A stretch of DNA of 64,000 nt. Origin: Salisapilia sapeloensis. Taxonomy: Eukaryota > Oomycota > Peronosporomycetes > Peronosporales > Salisapiliaceae. This document shows, one piece after another, positions 53,026-62,528 of the stretch; position 1 is the first letter of the stretch; every line of letters starts with the position of its first letter. The stretch lies in NCBI GenBank assembly GCA_023334545.1, contig JAADVB010000013.1, positions 62,001 through 126,000 of the forward strand, written 5' to 3'. Position numbers and translations under genes: made by a program. The notes under the pieces are model-generated. The model was not told the origin of the DNA and searched no databases. It worked only from the letters and a program-made list of their open reading frames with translations.

Positions 53026-53790
53026 AAGGCATCACAACTGAAGCATTTGCACGTGTGTAGATAGCAGTGAAAGCACGTCAGCTGTACAACAAAAGTCTAA
53101 TAACAGAGTAAAACGACGAACACATCGAAACTTTGATAAACTCTTTTGTAGGCATAAATACATATTCTCCTCGGTAAGAGTACTCTTGGAGACGACAGGA
53201 ATATTGTCGAAAGCAGAAAGAATATTGCTGCGGGGAAAACTGTGACACATCGGCACCATCACGGAATTAAGCACCGTATACTTTCATGCCGGATACGGAT
53301 TAAAGCCGGAAGCTATAGCCACAAAATGCTCAATAAGCAAGCATATCCTAGTTTCTTATAAACATACCGCATTAGAAGCCACTTTAGTATCCATTCATGA
53401 AGTGGAAACCGTAACAATTCGGCACTAGAAAGGACAGTAGAAGTTTATGAAAATCTAGAATTGGATCTACCTCGTAAGATCATCTGAAGATGCAGCAAGG
53501 TATCTATTGGAATGTTAGAAGAAGTTTTATAATGCAGTTGTAGACAAGGTACCAAATAAAATATTGTAAGCTTTACTAGCCTATGAAAGAATCACAGGAT
53601 ACTCATTATCTGTTTTCCTTCACTCTGTTTGCCTCCTCGCTATCAGGTTAAAATAAAATAGAATCCTAGATCTATCTGGCTCTGGGAATAGGCTCGAGTC
53701 TGTAGTGAAAGCTCTTAAAATAGTCTCTCTTCCCCATACATCCAGCTCTTTTCCCAAAGGTACTTAATCACTCACACGTAATATATCCTT
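53026..53790. other. Intergenic with decayed repeat copy
   Basis: AT-rich spacer after the Nudix gene. No frame has recognisable protein. Part of it (about 53285-53600) is a diverged copy of sequence near 56375-56680. Confidence 0.5.
53285..53600 (+). repeat. Diverged interspersed repeat, copy A
   Basis: Aligns by eye with 56375-56680 in the same orientation. Shared blocks include TAAAGCC(G/A)GA(A/G)GCTAT, ACCGCAT(T/C)AGAAGCCA, and AT(T/C)TGGATCTA(C/G)C(T/C)CGT-like segments. Too decayed to name the element. Confidence 0.55.
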
Positions 53791-54077
53791 TCCAGTGCTG
53801 GTGTTATAGATGTGTCTCTAGATGATGGAGCAACTCTTTTCTCACGTCGAGGTCGTGAAGATGATGAAAAGCTGCAAAGGTCTGTGAAAGTTTAGCAGAT
53901 AAAGCCAACGTGAAAGGTGTGATGGATAATATGAAGATCAGTCTGATGATTCTTGACTTCGAATTGGAAGAACTTCAGCGAGGAAACGCTAAGGATTATA
54001 TTAGAATTGAGCAGAAAGATGTACGTACAAATAAAGTAGAACAAGTACCACGAGAAAATGACGCTATTCGTGTTTGA
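53791..54077 (+). pseudogene. Coding-like gene fragment
   Basis: Two adjacent frames look like protein: 53794 onward gives SSAGVIDVSLDDGATLFSRR, and from about 53884 the next frame gives CESLADKANVKGVMDNMK and LMILDFELEELQRGNAKDY up to a stop at 54077. The frames differ by one step around 53880 and no intron of normal size fits between, which suggests a frameshifted 3' end of a dead gene. No family recognised. Confidence 0.35.
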
Positions 54078-54118
54078 ATTGGTGTTGACAAAGATTTAGT
54101 TGGATGAAAAATACTTGC

Positions 54119-55261
54119 TTAAAGCTCGATACTCGGTGATCGTTGCCTCCGAATAGAGTTTTTGCGGAAAAATACAAGGACAAGAGGGCGTGGAGCCGAT
54201 CGGATAACATTCATCGCCATGGTGGTGCCAATAGAAGTGACGTCGTTACCGTTGACACTGAGCAAGAGGTCACCTACTTCAACTGGGTTTTCCTCACTTT
54301 GTTCTTTGATGGGACCATTGGGGTCGATGCTAACGACACTTGGGTACTTGGCGCGATGGCTGGCGAGATGGAGATCAACCCCAACTTTGTAGCAACCTTC
54401 GTTGATTACAATGAAGCTCATGCGTTGTTCATGGGCCATCCGTTGGTGCTGAAATTCTAGCTGTCTACTACTCAGCTGTGTTGCCTGCGCACCATAAGGC
54501 CGCTTTCTGATTTCCTCTGGGCTTGCGTGGCGGAAACGTAGGATGGCAGGACGAACTCCGGATGTTTCCAGAAGCTGTCTGACGTCATCCAAGTCCATCT
54601 CAGATGCGTGCGTGCTTTCACCGTTGAAAGATAGTAGGTAGTCTCCATAGCGTACGTTCCACATACCGGGTAGCTTCCTATTGCCTTCCACACGCTTCAC
54701 CATCGGAAACTTGGTGTGTGGACAAGTCTCGACGGTGAGTCCAGCATTGTGTCCATACCAGATATAAACTGTGAAACGTGGCATCGAATCAGTAGCGGCA
54801 TCTATTGCCGTTGAGGCTAGATTCTCGGTCTTGACATCTGCGACCTCAGACACGGTATCAGTGTCTGAGATCGACGAAGAGGCGGAGCTTAATGTCGAAG
54901 TTGTACTAGCGAAACTCAAGTTGCTATTGCGCTCTTGTTCGCGCTTCAAAATGCTATCGCGCTCTTGTTCGCATTTCAAGATGCTGTCATGCTCTTGGTC
55001 GCGCTTTATGTTGTCATCGCGCTCCTGTTCACGTTTCAAGGTAAACTTCTCATGATGTGGTTTGGAAGGCTCTTTTCGACGCGGCTTATATACACGTAGA
55101 CCACTGAATATGGGCTTCCAGTTGCTGCTGCCATCACTGCCATTGGACTGGAACGAGTCGCTGCGATAAGACCGACCGTAAATGTATTGCATTATGTTTG
55201 GGTTGATCGACGGTGGGTTCGCTAAGACTCTGTCAAATTCAAAAGTGAAAATGCTTGGCAT
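54119..55261 (-). CDS. Double-PDZ protein with 10-residue tandem repeat
   Basis: 380 aa from ATG 55261 (MPSIFTFEFDRVL). Residues about 70-110 are four 10-residue repeats of the type LKREQERDSI, encoded by 30-bp DNA repeats. A Ser/Thr-rich linker follows. PDZ-like domain 1 covers about 162-250 (FTVYIWYGHNAGLTVE, RYGDYLLSFNGES, DDVRQLLETSG). PDZ-like domain 2 covers about 280-368 (KVGVDLHLASH, VEVGDLLLSVNGNDV, AMNVIRSAPRPLVLVF). PDZ domains bind C-terminal peptides; the partner is unknown. No signal peptide or membrane segment. Base composition is like that of the housekeeping genes although it stands alone in the repeat-rich region. Confidence 0.78.
   Translation of the reverse strand: MPSIFTFEFDRVLANPPSINPNIMQYIYGRSYRSDSFQSNGSDGSSNWKPIFSGLRVYKPRRKEPSKPHHEKFTLKREQERDDNIKRDQEHDSILKCEQERDSILKREQERNSNLSFASTTSTLSSASSSISDTDTVSEVADVKTENLASTAIDAATDSMPRFTVYIWYGHNAGLTVETCPHTKFPMVKRVEGNRKLPGMWNVRYGDYLLSFNGESTHASEMDLDDVRQLLETSGVRPAILRFRHASPEEIRKRPYGAQATQLSSRQLEFQHQRMAHEQRMSFIVINEGCYKVGVDLHLASHRAKYPSVVSIDPNGPIKEQSEENPVEVGDLLLSVNGNDVTSIGTTMAMNVIRSAPRPLVLVFFRKNSIRRQRSPSIEL
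54930..55055 (-). repeat. 30-bp tandem repeat inside the PDZ gene, about 4 units
   Basis: Units start at about 54930, 54960, 54990 and 55020 with the core GCGCTCTTGTTCGCGCTTCA on the plus strand and differ by a few bases. They encode the 10-residue Lys/Arg/Glu/Gln/Asp repeats. Confidence 0.75.
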
Positions 55262-57791
55262 CTTTTGATCCAAAGGGCGCTAACGTTCGGGTATCTGCTG
55301 CCAAACCAGATCTCCATTAGAATCTTTGATAGCTGCAATGTAGTCGGATGAATGTGTATACGTCATGTATTTTATAACTTGGACTGCCTTTTGTGAAAAA
55401 GAGAAGAATAATCCCACAGACAAAACTGCATGAAAGCGCCAAAAGCTTCTTTTGTTTCAGGTGTTGTCCAGCCAAGTCTTTCGAAGGCAATTAGGAGGCA
55501 AAATGGAATATTTGAATATCTGAAAGTATGACAAAACGCGGTGCATACAAGGCCCAAGATAAAAGCAAAGGTACGGAGCGGTAACCTCACCAGGTTACCG
55601 GTTTTTTGGCCCTTTTAAAGTCAGTGCAAGACAGATTCCGGATCATACACAGCGCGGAAAGTGGCTTCCAATGCGTCACAGGCTATTAGTTGTATGTCGG
55701 TAAGCAATACACAGACAAAAGCGATTATGACGTGTCAAATTTTATTGTAGCAAAGGTAAAGGCATATTAATTCTTGTTTAGATGGCGTCTGCCCTCAAAC
55801 GAGTCGAGCGAAAGGCCCAAGGTGCTGATGATAATAACACTATTTCAAGCTACATAACGTGATGATCCGCATGCTCACAACGTGGGCGCACTAAGTATGG
55901 GTGCATGCTGACGCTAAAAAAATAGCTACTTCCCGAAGGAAGAATAAAACATGCTTGCATGAAAATAAGCCTTTTGGATTGAGCTGCAAATGTACGATCT
56001 ATTAAGACAGACGTCTGCACGTCAAATTGTTCCGAATACAGCGCCTAGATCAGCCCCTTAGCCCTCTCAGTTATCACAAGCTTATTCACCTCTATTCGAT
56101 TGCTTATGCAAAGCTATAATCCACCTGTAAACCACGATTCCATTCTGGCTACGGATATTGTTCCGCACACCTGTTTCAGTATCATATATTCTGTGCATCC
56201 TTGATTGTCAACTACTCATCCAGTGATCGTCGAATGCCTCGTCTACAGTAATGCATTGTCATATTGTGGCTCGATGGATAGATCAACCAGAAAGCTCAGA
56301 ATGCTGCCTTTGGTAATAAAGCCTATCATATCCCTGCAAAATAGAAGCAAGCACCGTCTAATTACCCACCAAGTACGGGCGTAAAGCCAGAGGCTATATT
56401 CATGCTGTTATCTTAAACGTATCTACTAGCATCCTTGTAAACGTACCGCATCAGAAGCCATTTTACCATCCAGCCGGTGAGTACGAACCATAACGATACG
56501 GCACCGGAAGCGACACAGAATTTTATGGAATTCCAGGATTGGATCTAGCCCGTGCGATTGTTAGACGCTATTAAAAGCATTGCGCGGAATGCTGGAAGGC
56601 TAAGCCTTATGCAGCTAAGTTACAGGTAAGAATATGGCAAAAGCTTTATGGTCTTTAACTTTGTGTTGGAGGTAATACTGAACAAAGCTATATCGATGTA
56701 TCAAGACACACCACTATTTTGGTGTGGGGTTTCTCACAGCTAGTAGATGACTATAATTTGCACACCAGAGTTCATTTCATAAGCTCTACGAAAATGCATT
56801 CCTATAAATAAATAAGAATATGAACAGCAATCGAATCCGCCTTCCAGATTATGTGCAGGCATTCGGTGTCGAGTCACTAGCTGTTCCAGAACATGAGCAT
56901 ATTCGGAAGAACCTACCGTGTGATTACAGAGCAATTCGAGGATACACTCGTCAACACTGACGATTGCTGGACAGTCAAAATTATTTTCGCTCTACTACTA
57001 AAGTATTTTAGCAAGATGTATTGCCTAAATACAGGATATGAGCACAATCCCTGGGATGCACGAAAAATAAACGAGTCAGATCGAAAGTCAGAAGTGGAGA
57101 TTGTTAGGAAGGAGCACTAGAGCATGCGAGTGCTTTCCATTTAAATCTTAATGTAATCTGTCACGCACACGGTACATGTACAGTCTACTTATGCGAACGG
57201 TGGCTATATCGATAAGATGGCATCTTTCGGCGAATAAAGTACTCGGATCTGGATCGATGGAGAAGTATACGGACAGGAAAACGGCTAAGAAGTGGCCGCA
57301 AAGGTAGCTGATCCATTGAAAATAATAATGCTATGAGTTAAATGTTGGTGCAATGCGAAACTAAAGGTTTTCATATAGCTGATTAATGAACTCAGCTTTG
57401 TCAACAATTGGTATTGTAGAAGAAAGGTTTTAAACTCGTAGTTTGAACCTTATCACCATAATACACGAGCTCTTCATCATCAGCTCTAAATCGTTTCCGT
57501 TTAGTTCGATTCTAGTATCCTTAAAGAAGTAAGTACGATTTTATCTGTTAGATCGTGAGAATGCAATACTACAGAAACTTACAATGCGCTATCTTTTCCT
57601 CTTACATTTATACCAACACGAAATTTACCATGATGAAGCACATCCCCCTATACATTGCTAATCAGAGAATAGAGGTGCCAATTAGCTTATTTTTTAGCAT
57701 CGTATGCAGATAGTTTATGTCTTACAGATGCTAAAGGCAGAGTGTCTTAGGGATCCGCAATGAAAGCTTCATCTCGGTGTCATTTCCGTTT
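55262..57791. other. Gene-poor 2.5-kb stretch
   Basis: AT-rich, many stops in all frames. A minus frame at 55372-55590 and a plus frame at 56893-57120 (75 codons, ATG start) have no recognisable content. A short ATG frame near 55781 (MASALKRVERKAQGADD) could be an exon remnant. Repeat copy B lies at about 56375-56680. Confidence 0.5.
56375..56680 (+). repeat. Diverged interspersed repeat, copy B
   Basis: Same-orientation partner of 53285-53600. Read in one frame it gives broken protein-like text such as VPHQKPFYHPAGEYEP and, after stops, KHCAECWKAKPY. The HC..C pattern hints at an integrase-type zinc region of a retroelement, but this is weak. Confidence 0.5.
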
Positions 57792-59516
57792 TTATCCGTG
57801 CCTTTGTTGTAGAACAAATTTCTACGTAATAGACGTCAAATTTGTCCCTTCATAATTAAGAGAGAAAATGCACAAGACTTACAAATACTTCAGCCTCGAA
57901 AGCAAGACGTAGTAGTTTTTTACTGTTATGATATGACTGTCCAGTGTAGATGACTGGCTCTGGAACAAACTTCTCTCCGAACAATTTGTTGTGCCGAAGG
58001 TACCTAGAGAATAGATAGTGCCCACGAGTTGTGCAGTGTAAAAGTGAAAAGTCTCCTTTATCATAAAACATGCTGTCGTACATATTCTCGATCGCTAGAA
58101 TATGTGCGGTAATCTTGGACAAGGCATTGTGTTGCATGAACCTGCACAGAATTAATTTTAGTGAAAATGAAGTACCATGCTGGTAGAAAGTAGATACGCA
58201 CACTTCCTTCAAGCCGGGCCTTACGCCACCCCATTCTACTAGTTTCATTTGGTCCGCGATACTGTAAAGTGTTAGCTCTTGCGTATCGAAACTTGAGTAT
58301 TTAAATATATCTTCTGACAGTTTAGTCACCGAGCCGAGTGTATGGGGATGGGGATCGTCAAGAAATTTGATGATGTTGTGACTCAAATTGCTATTCGAAT
58401 CGTTCAGTCGCATACTCAGAAGAGAAACAAAAGCTACGCACATGTTCTGAAGATGCTCACACTTGTTTCCACGCAAACTCTTTTCCGTCAGCATATTGGT
58501 CGGCAGATCTCTGTAAATCATACAAATGACCACTGCCTATTTAGGTGTCTTACGAAAAGTGTCTTACAAGTCTTTTAGCTTCGTGCTTGCACAGTCAAAA
58601 TCGCTGAGTTGATTCTTCTGAAAGTTCCTAGGTTGGTCGTGAGGTCTTTGTTATGTGAATGAAGCATTCGGTAGCTGAGGTCTTACGCCCAAATGAGGTT
58701 GGGCATCTTCGCATCGAAGTTGGAGACCATGTTGACTTGTATATCTCTTTCCAAGTACCGACAATCAAATCTATATCGTAATGTTGATCATAAATGGTTG
58801 CCTACAAGTACTCAAGATTCTCCCATTCGCGAGTAATATATTTCAGTTTGCCTTCATGGTTTTGTCTATTCATACGATAGAGGATTCAGATACAAAATTT
58901 GAAGCCGGAGCATTCACAACAAGATTTACAGCTTGCGAAGTTTTGGGAAGTTGACTGAATCCAGCTTCTTGAGTAATGCATCGCTCATATATCTATATAG
59001 ATCATCGTTAGTCCGAGTATTGTTTAAGATCACCCATGACTATATAAGACGTACAGCTCTTCCAGATGGGGAAACTTTCCGTGTATCTTTTGGATAGGAT
59101 TCGAACGAATGTAGCTACACAGACAAAGTAAGTCGACGTCCATTCACCGAGCGTGTTTCCTAAGTTACTATACATAACTTTGGCGTGTTGGAACTGCGTT
59201 GCATTGAGCACTTTGATGCTGTTTTTACTCAGGTTAATACAAAGCAAGAAAGTTGAGTAGTGACTTGCTGGAGGTATATCGTTTTACTTACATTCGCTTC
59301 ATATCGTATGGAAAGGATATATTTTGTAGAATTTTATCGTTAATTTCCTTGCTTACTAGCACACCGAGAAGGGTATTCGTCGCTTCCAATGGCAAAACTT
59401 GTCATACGGATGCGACAAGTAGAGGGAGCACAACATGCAGGCTTGTATGCTTCATTAAAGTTGTGGCCAACAAGTCGAATTAGAAGGAAAATGGTATTAA
59501 ATCCTGCGCGACTCAT
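57792..59516 (-). CDS. Leucine-rich repeat protein, many short exons
   Basis: No long frame exists, but short blocks splice into one LRR chain. From 5': a possible start at 59516 with a hydrophobic lead (MSRAGFNTIFLLIRLVG) and a Cys cluster PACCAPSTCRI like an LRR N-cap; then LLCINLSKNSIKVLNATQF; SNPIQKIHGKFPHLEEL; LLKKLDSVNFPKLRKL; VSNFDAKMPNLIWA; NFQKNQLSDFDCASTKLKDL; DLPTNMLTEKSLRGNK; LSHNIIKFLDD; MKLVEWGGVRPGLKEV; FMQHNALSKITAHILAI; YLRHNKLFGEKF. At least six introns fall at phase 2, several inside the Leu codon of a repeat. The stop at 57792 is tentative. Probably secreted or cell-surface; no membrane segment was found. The 5' exons are uncertain. Confidence 0.55.
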
Positions 59517-59533
59517 GTAAAAGAAATCATTTT

Positions 59534-59884
59534 ATGTACATAAGGTTACCACACGCAAGCAGAGATGAAAATAATCTTGCCGCAGATCACCATGTTACTT
59601 GCGGCGATCGTGTGCTTATGTGTTGTGAAGCACATGTCGGACGTTTTCATCATAAAAGCTACACATACGCTATGAGTGTGTACAATGGAGGGTATTGGAG
59701 CTTCGTACTCGGTGGGGCTCATGCATTACTGTCGCAAAAGCATGATCCGTGGCCAATAACGGTTCGAACTTTTAAAAAAAAGCAAAAGCGGATATTTGTA
59801 AAATATCACTACCCCATGGAAATGAAAACACCATGTGCGACACAACAAGTCTGTACGGACACGTTCGTGTGGGAAGTGTTCTGA
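59534..59884 (+). CDS. Hypothetical 116-aa frame
   Basis: ATG 59534 to stop 59884. Cys- and His-rich (HHVTCGDRVLMCCEAHVG, PCATQQVC), basic Lys stretch RTFKKKQKRIF. No signal peptide, no known domain. It lies head to head with the LRR gene in a decayed region, so it may be a chance frame or a gene remnant. Confidence 0.25.
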   Translation: MYIRLPHASRDENNLAADHHVTCGDRVLMCCEAHVGRFHHKSYTYAMSVYNGGYWSFVLGGAHALLSQKHDPWPITVRTFKKKQKRIFVKYHYPMEMKTPCATQQVCTDTFVWEVF

Positions 59885-60130
59885 TCTATGTTAAATAAGT
59901 AGAAACCACAAAAAATCGAGGTTTGTAGTGAGCCTGTGTCAAGCTTAGTTCGTTAACACTGAGTAGCTCGTCGACTATGATTGCAGAGTCGCAAGTGCTC
60001 TTCGCACTCGCATTTGGCAGATGAATGTTGACTTAAAAGAAGGCAGTATCTTACAAAGAAGACAGGAATGTACCACAACTAAATTGATAAAGGCAAATGG
60101 GATATTGGCGCACCAAGGTCAGGTACACAA

Positions 60131-60811
60131 TTACAGTGCCAACGCAGCTACGACCGTGGTCAAACCAGCGAGTGCAGTAGTAGTGATAGTCGCAGCACCA
60201 TCACTTCCACTGCCCATAGACGCAGAGTCCGAAGACATACCCGAAGCCGAATCTGCGGTCGATTCTGCGGTCGAGTCAGCGGTTGAGGTCGAAGTCGAGT
60301 CTGCAAGCGAGTCGGCGGTTGAATCAGTGGGCGAGTCAGCAGCTGAGTCAGCAGCCGAGTCAACAACGCTAGCATCTCCGCTCGACGTTGCCATCGCAGA
60401 AGTCGAGCCCGATCCGGATACAGAACCACAGTTGGACGCGATTTTTGTAAACAAGTCCTCAACCGACATCATCTCACCGTCAATGTCGAATGTGCATTGT
60501 GGCCAAGCGTCGAAGTTCTTGGCCTTTTCGATCAAATCATCACATTCCGAACAAATTTTCGACGTCTGATCACTGTCTGGTGTCGTGCTAGGTGGCACAA
60601 AGTTAAAGCCAGACTTTGACTGGCAGTCCAGAGCCATTGGCGCAAGCGGCGCTAATTCAGTGATGAAAGTCGAATCCGTAATTTGACACTCCTTCAGGGC
60701 CGAATCGCCGTTCGCCGAGTTCGTGCTCGCCGCAGAGCCTTGAGTGGTTGCTTGGCCCAAGGTGCCAGTGAGAGCGAGAGCAGCGATCGTGAGCGTGAGT
60801 GAGGTCTTCAT
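60131..60811 (-). CDS. Elicitin-like protein with GPI-type tail
   Basis: 226 aa from ATG 60811. Signal peptide MKTSLTLTIAALALTGTLG. The elicitin-like domain (about residues 38-130) has the six-Cys signature: KEC, LDC, KIC, SEC, PQC, SNC, with ITDSTFITELAPLAPMA in helix 1. Elicitins bind sterols, which these sterol-auxotrophic organisms must take up, and are recognised by plant immunity. A 75-residue tail of Ser/Thr/Asp/Ala repeats (ADSTADS-like) should be O-glycosylated, and the hydrophobic end ATITTTALAGLTTVVAALAL is a GPI signal. It is therefore an ELL-type, surface-anchored protein rather than a small soluble class I elicitin. No intron. Confidence 0.92.
   Translation of the reverse strand: MKTSLTLTIAALALTGTLGQATTQGSAASTNSANGDSALKECQITDSTFITELAPLAPMALDCQSKSGFNFVPPSTTPDSDQTSKICSECDDLIEKAKNFDAWPQCTFDIDGEMMSVEDLFTKIASNCGSVSGSGSTSAMATSSGDASVVDSAADSAADSPTDSTADSLADSTSTSTADSTAESTADSASGMSSDSASMGSGSDGAATITTTALAGLTTVVAALAL
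60225..60365 (-). repeat. Imperfect 12-18-bp repeats in elicitin-like tail
   Basis: GAGTC(A/T)GC-type units recur about ten times and encode the Asp-Ser-(Thr/Ala)-(Ala/Glu) repeats. Such tracts often vary in length between strains. Confidence 0.6.
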
Positions 60812-60821
60812 TGTTCGGTGC

Positions 60822-60837
60822 TTTTTGGGAAATGATG
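60822..60837 (-). promoter_or_regulatory. Oomycete initiator-like element of the elicitin-like gene
   Basis: Minus strand CATCATTTCCCAAAAA resembles the Inr core TCATTYYNCAW, 10-26 bp before the ATG at 60811. Visual match only. Confidence 0.4.
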
Positions 60838-62528
60838 CCGTGCGACTTGAACGAATGTGACAAACGCAAGCGAGATGTGTAAGATGCGACCATTCGAGAT
60901 TGTAGGATACTTGCTGCATTACGCACGGATCAACTCTTCTCTGGTCTTCAACTGTACTCAGGAAGTCAGAAAAGGTACAAAAAGCAATATTTTCGATTTT
61001 ATAGATACTAATGGTCCCATCGTGAAGGAAAACTTGAACGAAGAGCCGCGTATGTTCTAGCTATAATCAATGTTTAATTGTTAAAGTAAACGTTTTCCGT
61101 AGTATATCCTAAGATTAGTCATGATATAAGCATACATATCTTGCTGAAGTCAATCAATCTGTACCTTCAAGTATGATCCGTATCTTGCTGCAGTCTGATC
61201 TAGTTGAAGGGCATGCAATAGCTGTTACTTGGTGGATGGTCGGGAGTAAGTGTTGTTTTATCGATCATGCTAGCAGAAACCCAGCGAGGGCACATAGTAA
61301 GTAATTTTATTGTCTGAGATGGCATGCATATGTGAACTTCTTCCGTTTTGCAGATAATCTAGTCCTGATGCGCTATTCAAATAGCTACTGCGGGCAAGGC
61401 AATTGGTTTGTGTGGGCGTAAAGTCTACGTAGTAAACGGTCTGGTCTAGTCTGGCTCTATGCTACCGGCACAAATTCGTATACGACATAATAGCCTGGCA
61501 AAGGCCAAGGAGGTTGTACGGAGTAGCCAACTGTATAAACTTAAAAGGGCGAAAAGCTTCCTAGTATAAATGTGCTACCTTGAGGTGTCTAAGTACGTTT
61601 GAATTTATCGAAAATTAAACCTTCATTTTCTACTTCCCGTGATGAACTATTTGAGATGTCAGAGGATGAACTAGTGGACATTAACACCCCGAATCACTCT
61701 AGATAAAAGTTCCGTGTCAATTGTAGTTGCTTTAGTATTAAATTTGCTTCGTCCTCACCATCACTGCCATGGAGTCCATATCCAGTATCGTCGCATACCT
61801 GTCGCTAGTATCCTTTGCTTCGAACAACATCATGTCCAACGCGACTTTTTGCGATGTAGACACTTTGCTTAATACGAATTTGTCCACAGAAGAAAGCAAT
61901 CACGTCGCCAACATCAACGTAGTCGCTGATAGTGAGGCTCCGGCAACGGTATTTCTCGATAAAATAAGTAAAATATTTACGGTATATTGTGTGACGTCTT
62001 ACTTGAGACTAAGTAGCGATCACTAGTATCCAGCACATTTATAGGCGCATCATAGGTCACATCAGGCAGTAGAAAATTGGATGCCGATTGCGCTCTAAGG
62101 AGTTTACCATTGTTTTATCAAAACCATCCAGTTTCCGTAGCAGACGTAATAGTGCACGTCAGAGAGCAAATATGTAGTCCTAGGTCGATAAATATACGGA
62201 AGAAGATGGCACCTTTAAATTGGTCATTCGTATGAAATTCAAGGAGGTAAATGATTATAGCGAAGCAGTGGTATGGTATTGCGTGCCAACGAAATCATCG
62301 AGTTGATCCTGTCCAGGCTATATGCCTGTACTGACTAGTTACGAACATTTGCCAACACGCAGGAATAATCCTGTGAAGCGTGAAGTGGTGCGAACGCTAT
62401 GGGATCGGTAAGTCTGACACGAATGCAACGATGAGAAAATTTGTAAAGGGAATGGTCTCACTTTTAAACTTGATATTGATCTACCAGGTCTTCCAGAGAG
62501 TCTTCCAGCCAGTACAAATTTCTTTAGC
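60838..62528. other. Gene-poor 1.7-kb stretch
   Basis: Mostly AT-rich with frequent stops. A plus frame at 61769-62026 (85 aa) starts MESISSIVAYLSLVSFASN, which could be a weak signal peptide, but it has no known domain or RxLR-type motif. At about 62200-62306 a coding-like fragment reads EEDGTFKLVIRMKFKEVNDY to a stop. I would not call either a gene. Confidence 0.45.

Noticed and set aside
61769-62026. Possible small secreted effector
   Set aside because: Weak signal peptide, no RxLR/dEER or other effector motif, sits in decayed DNA.
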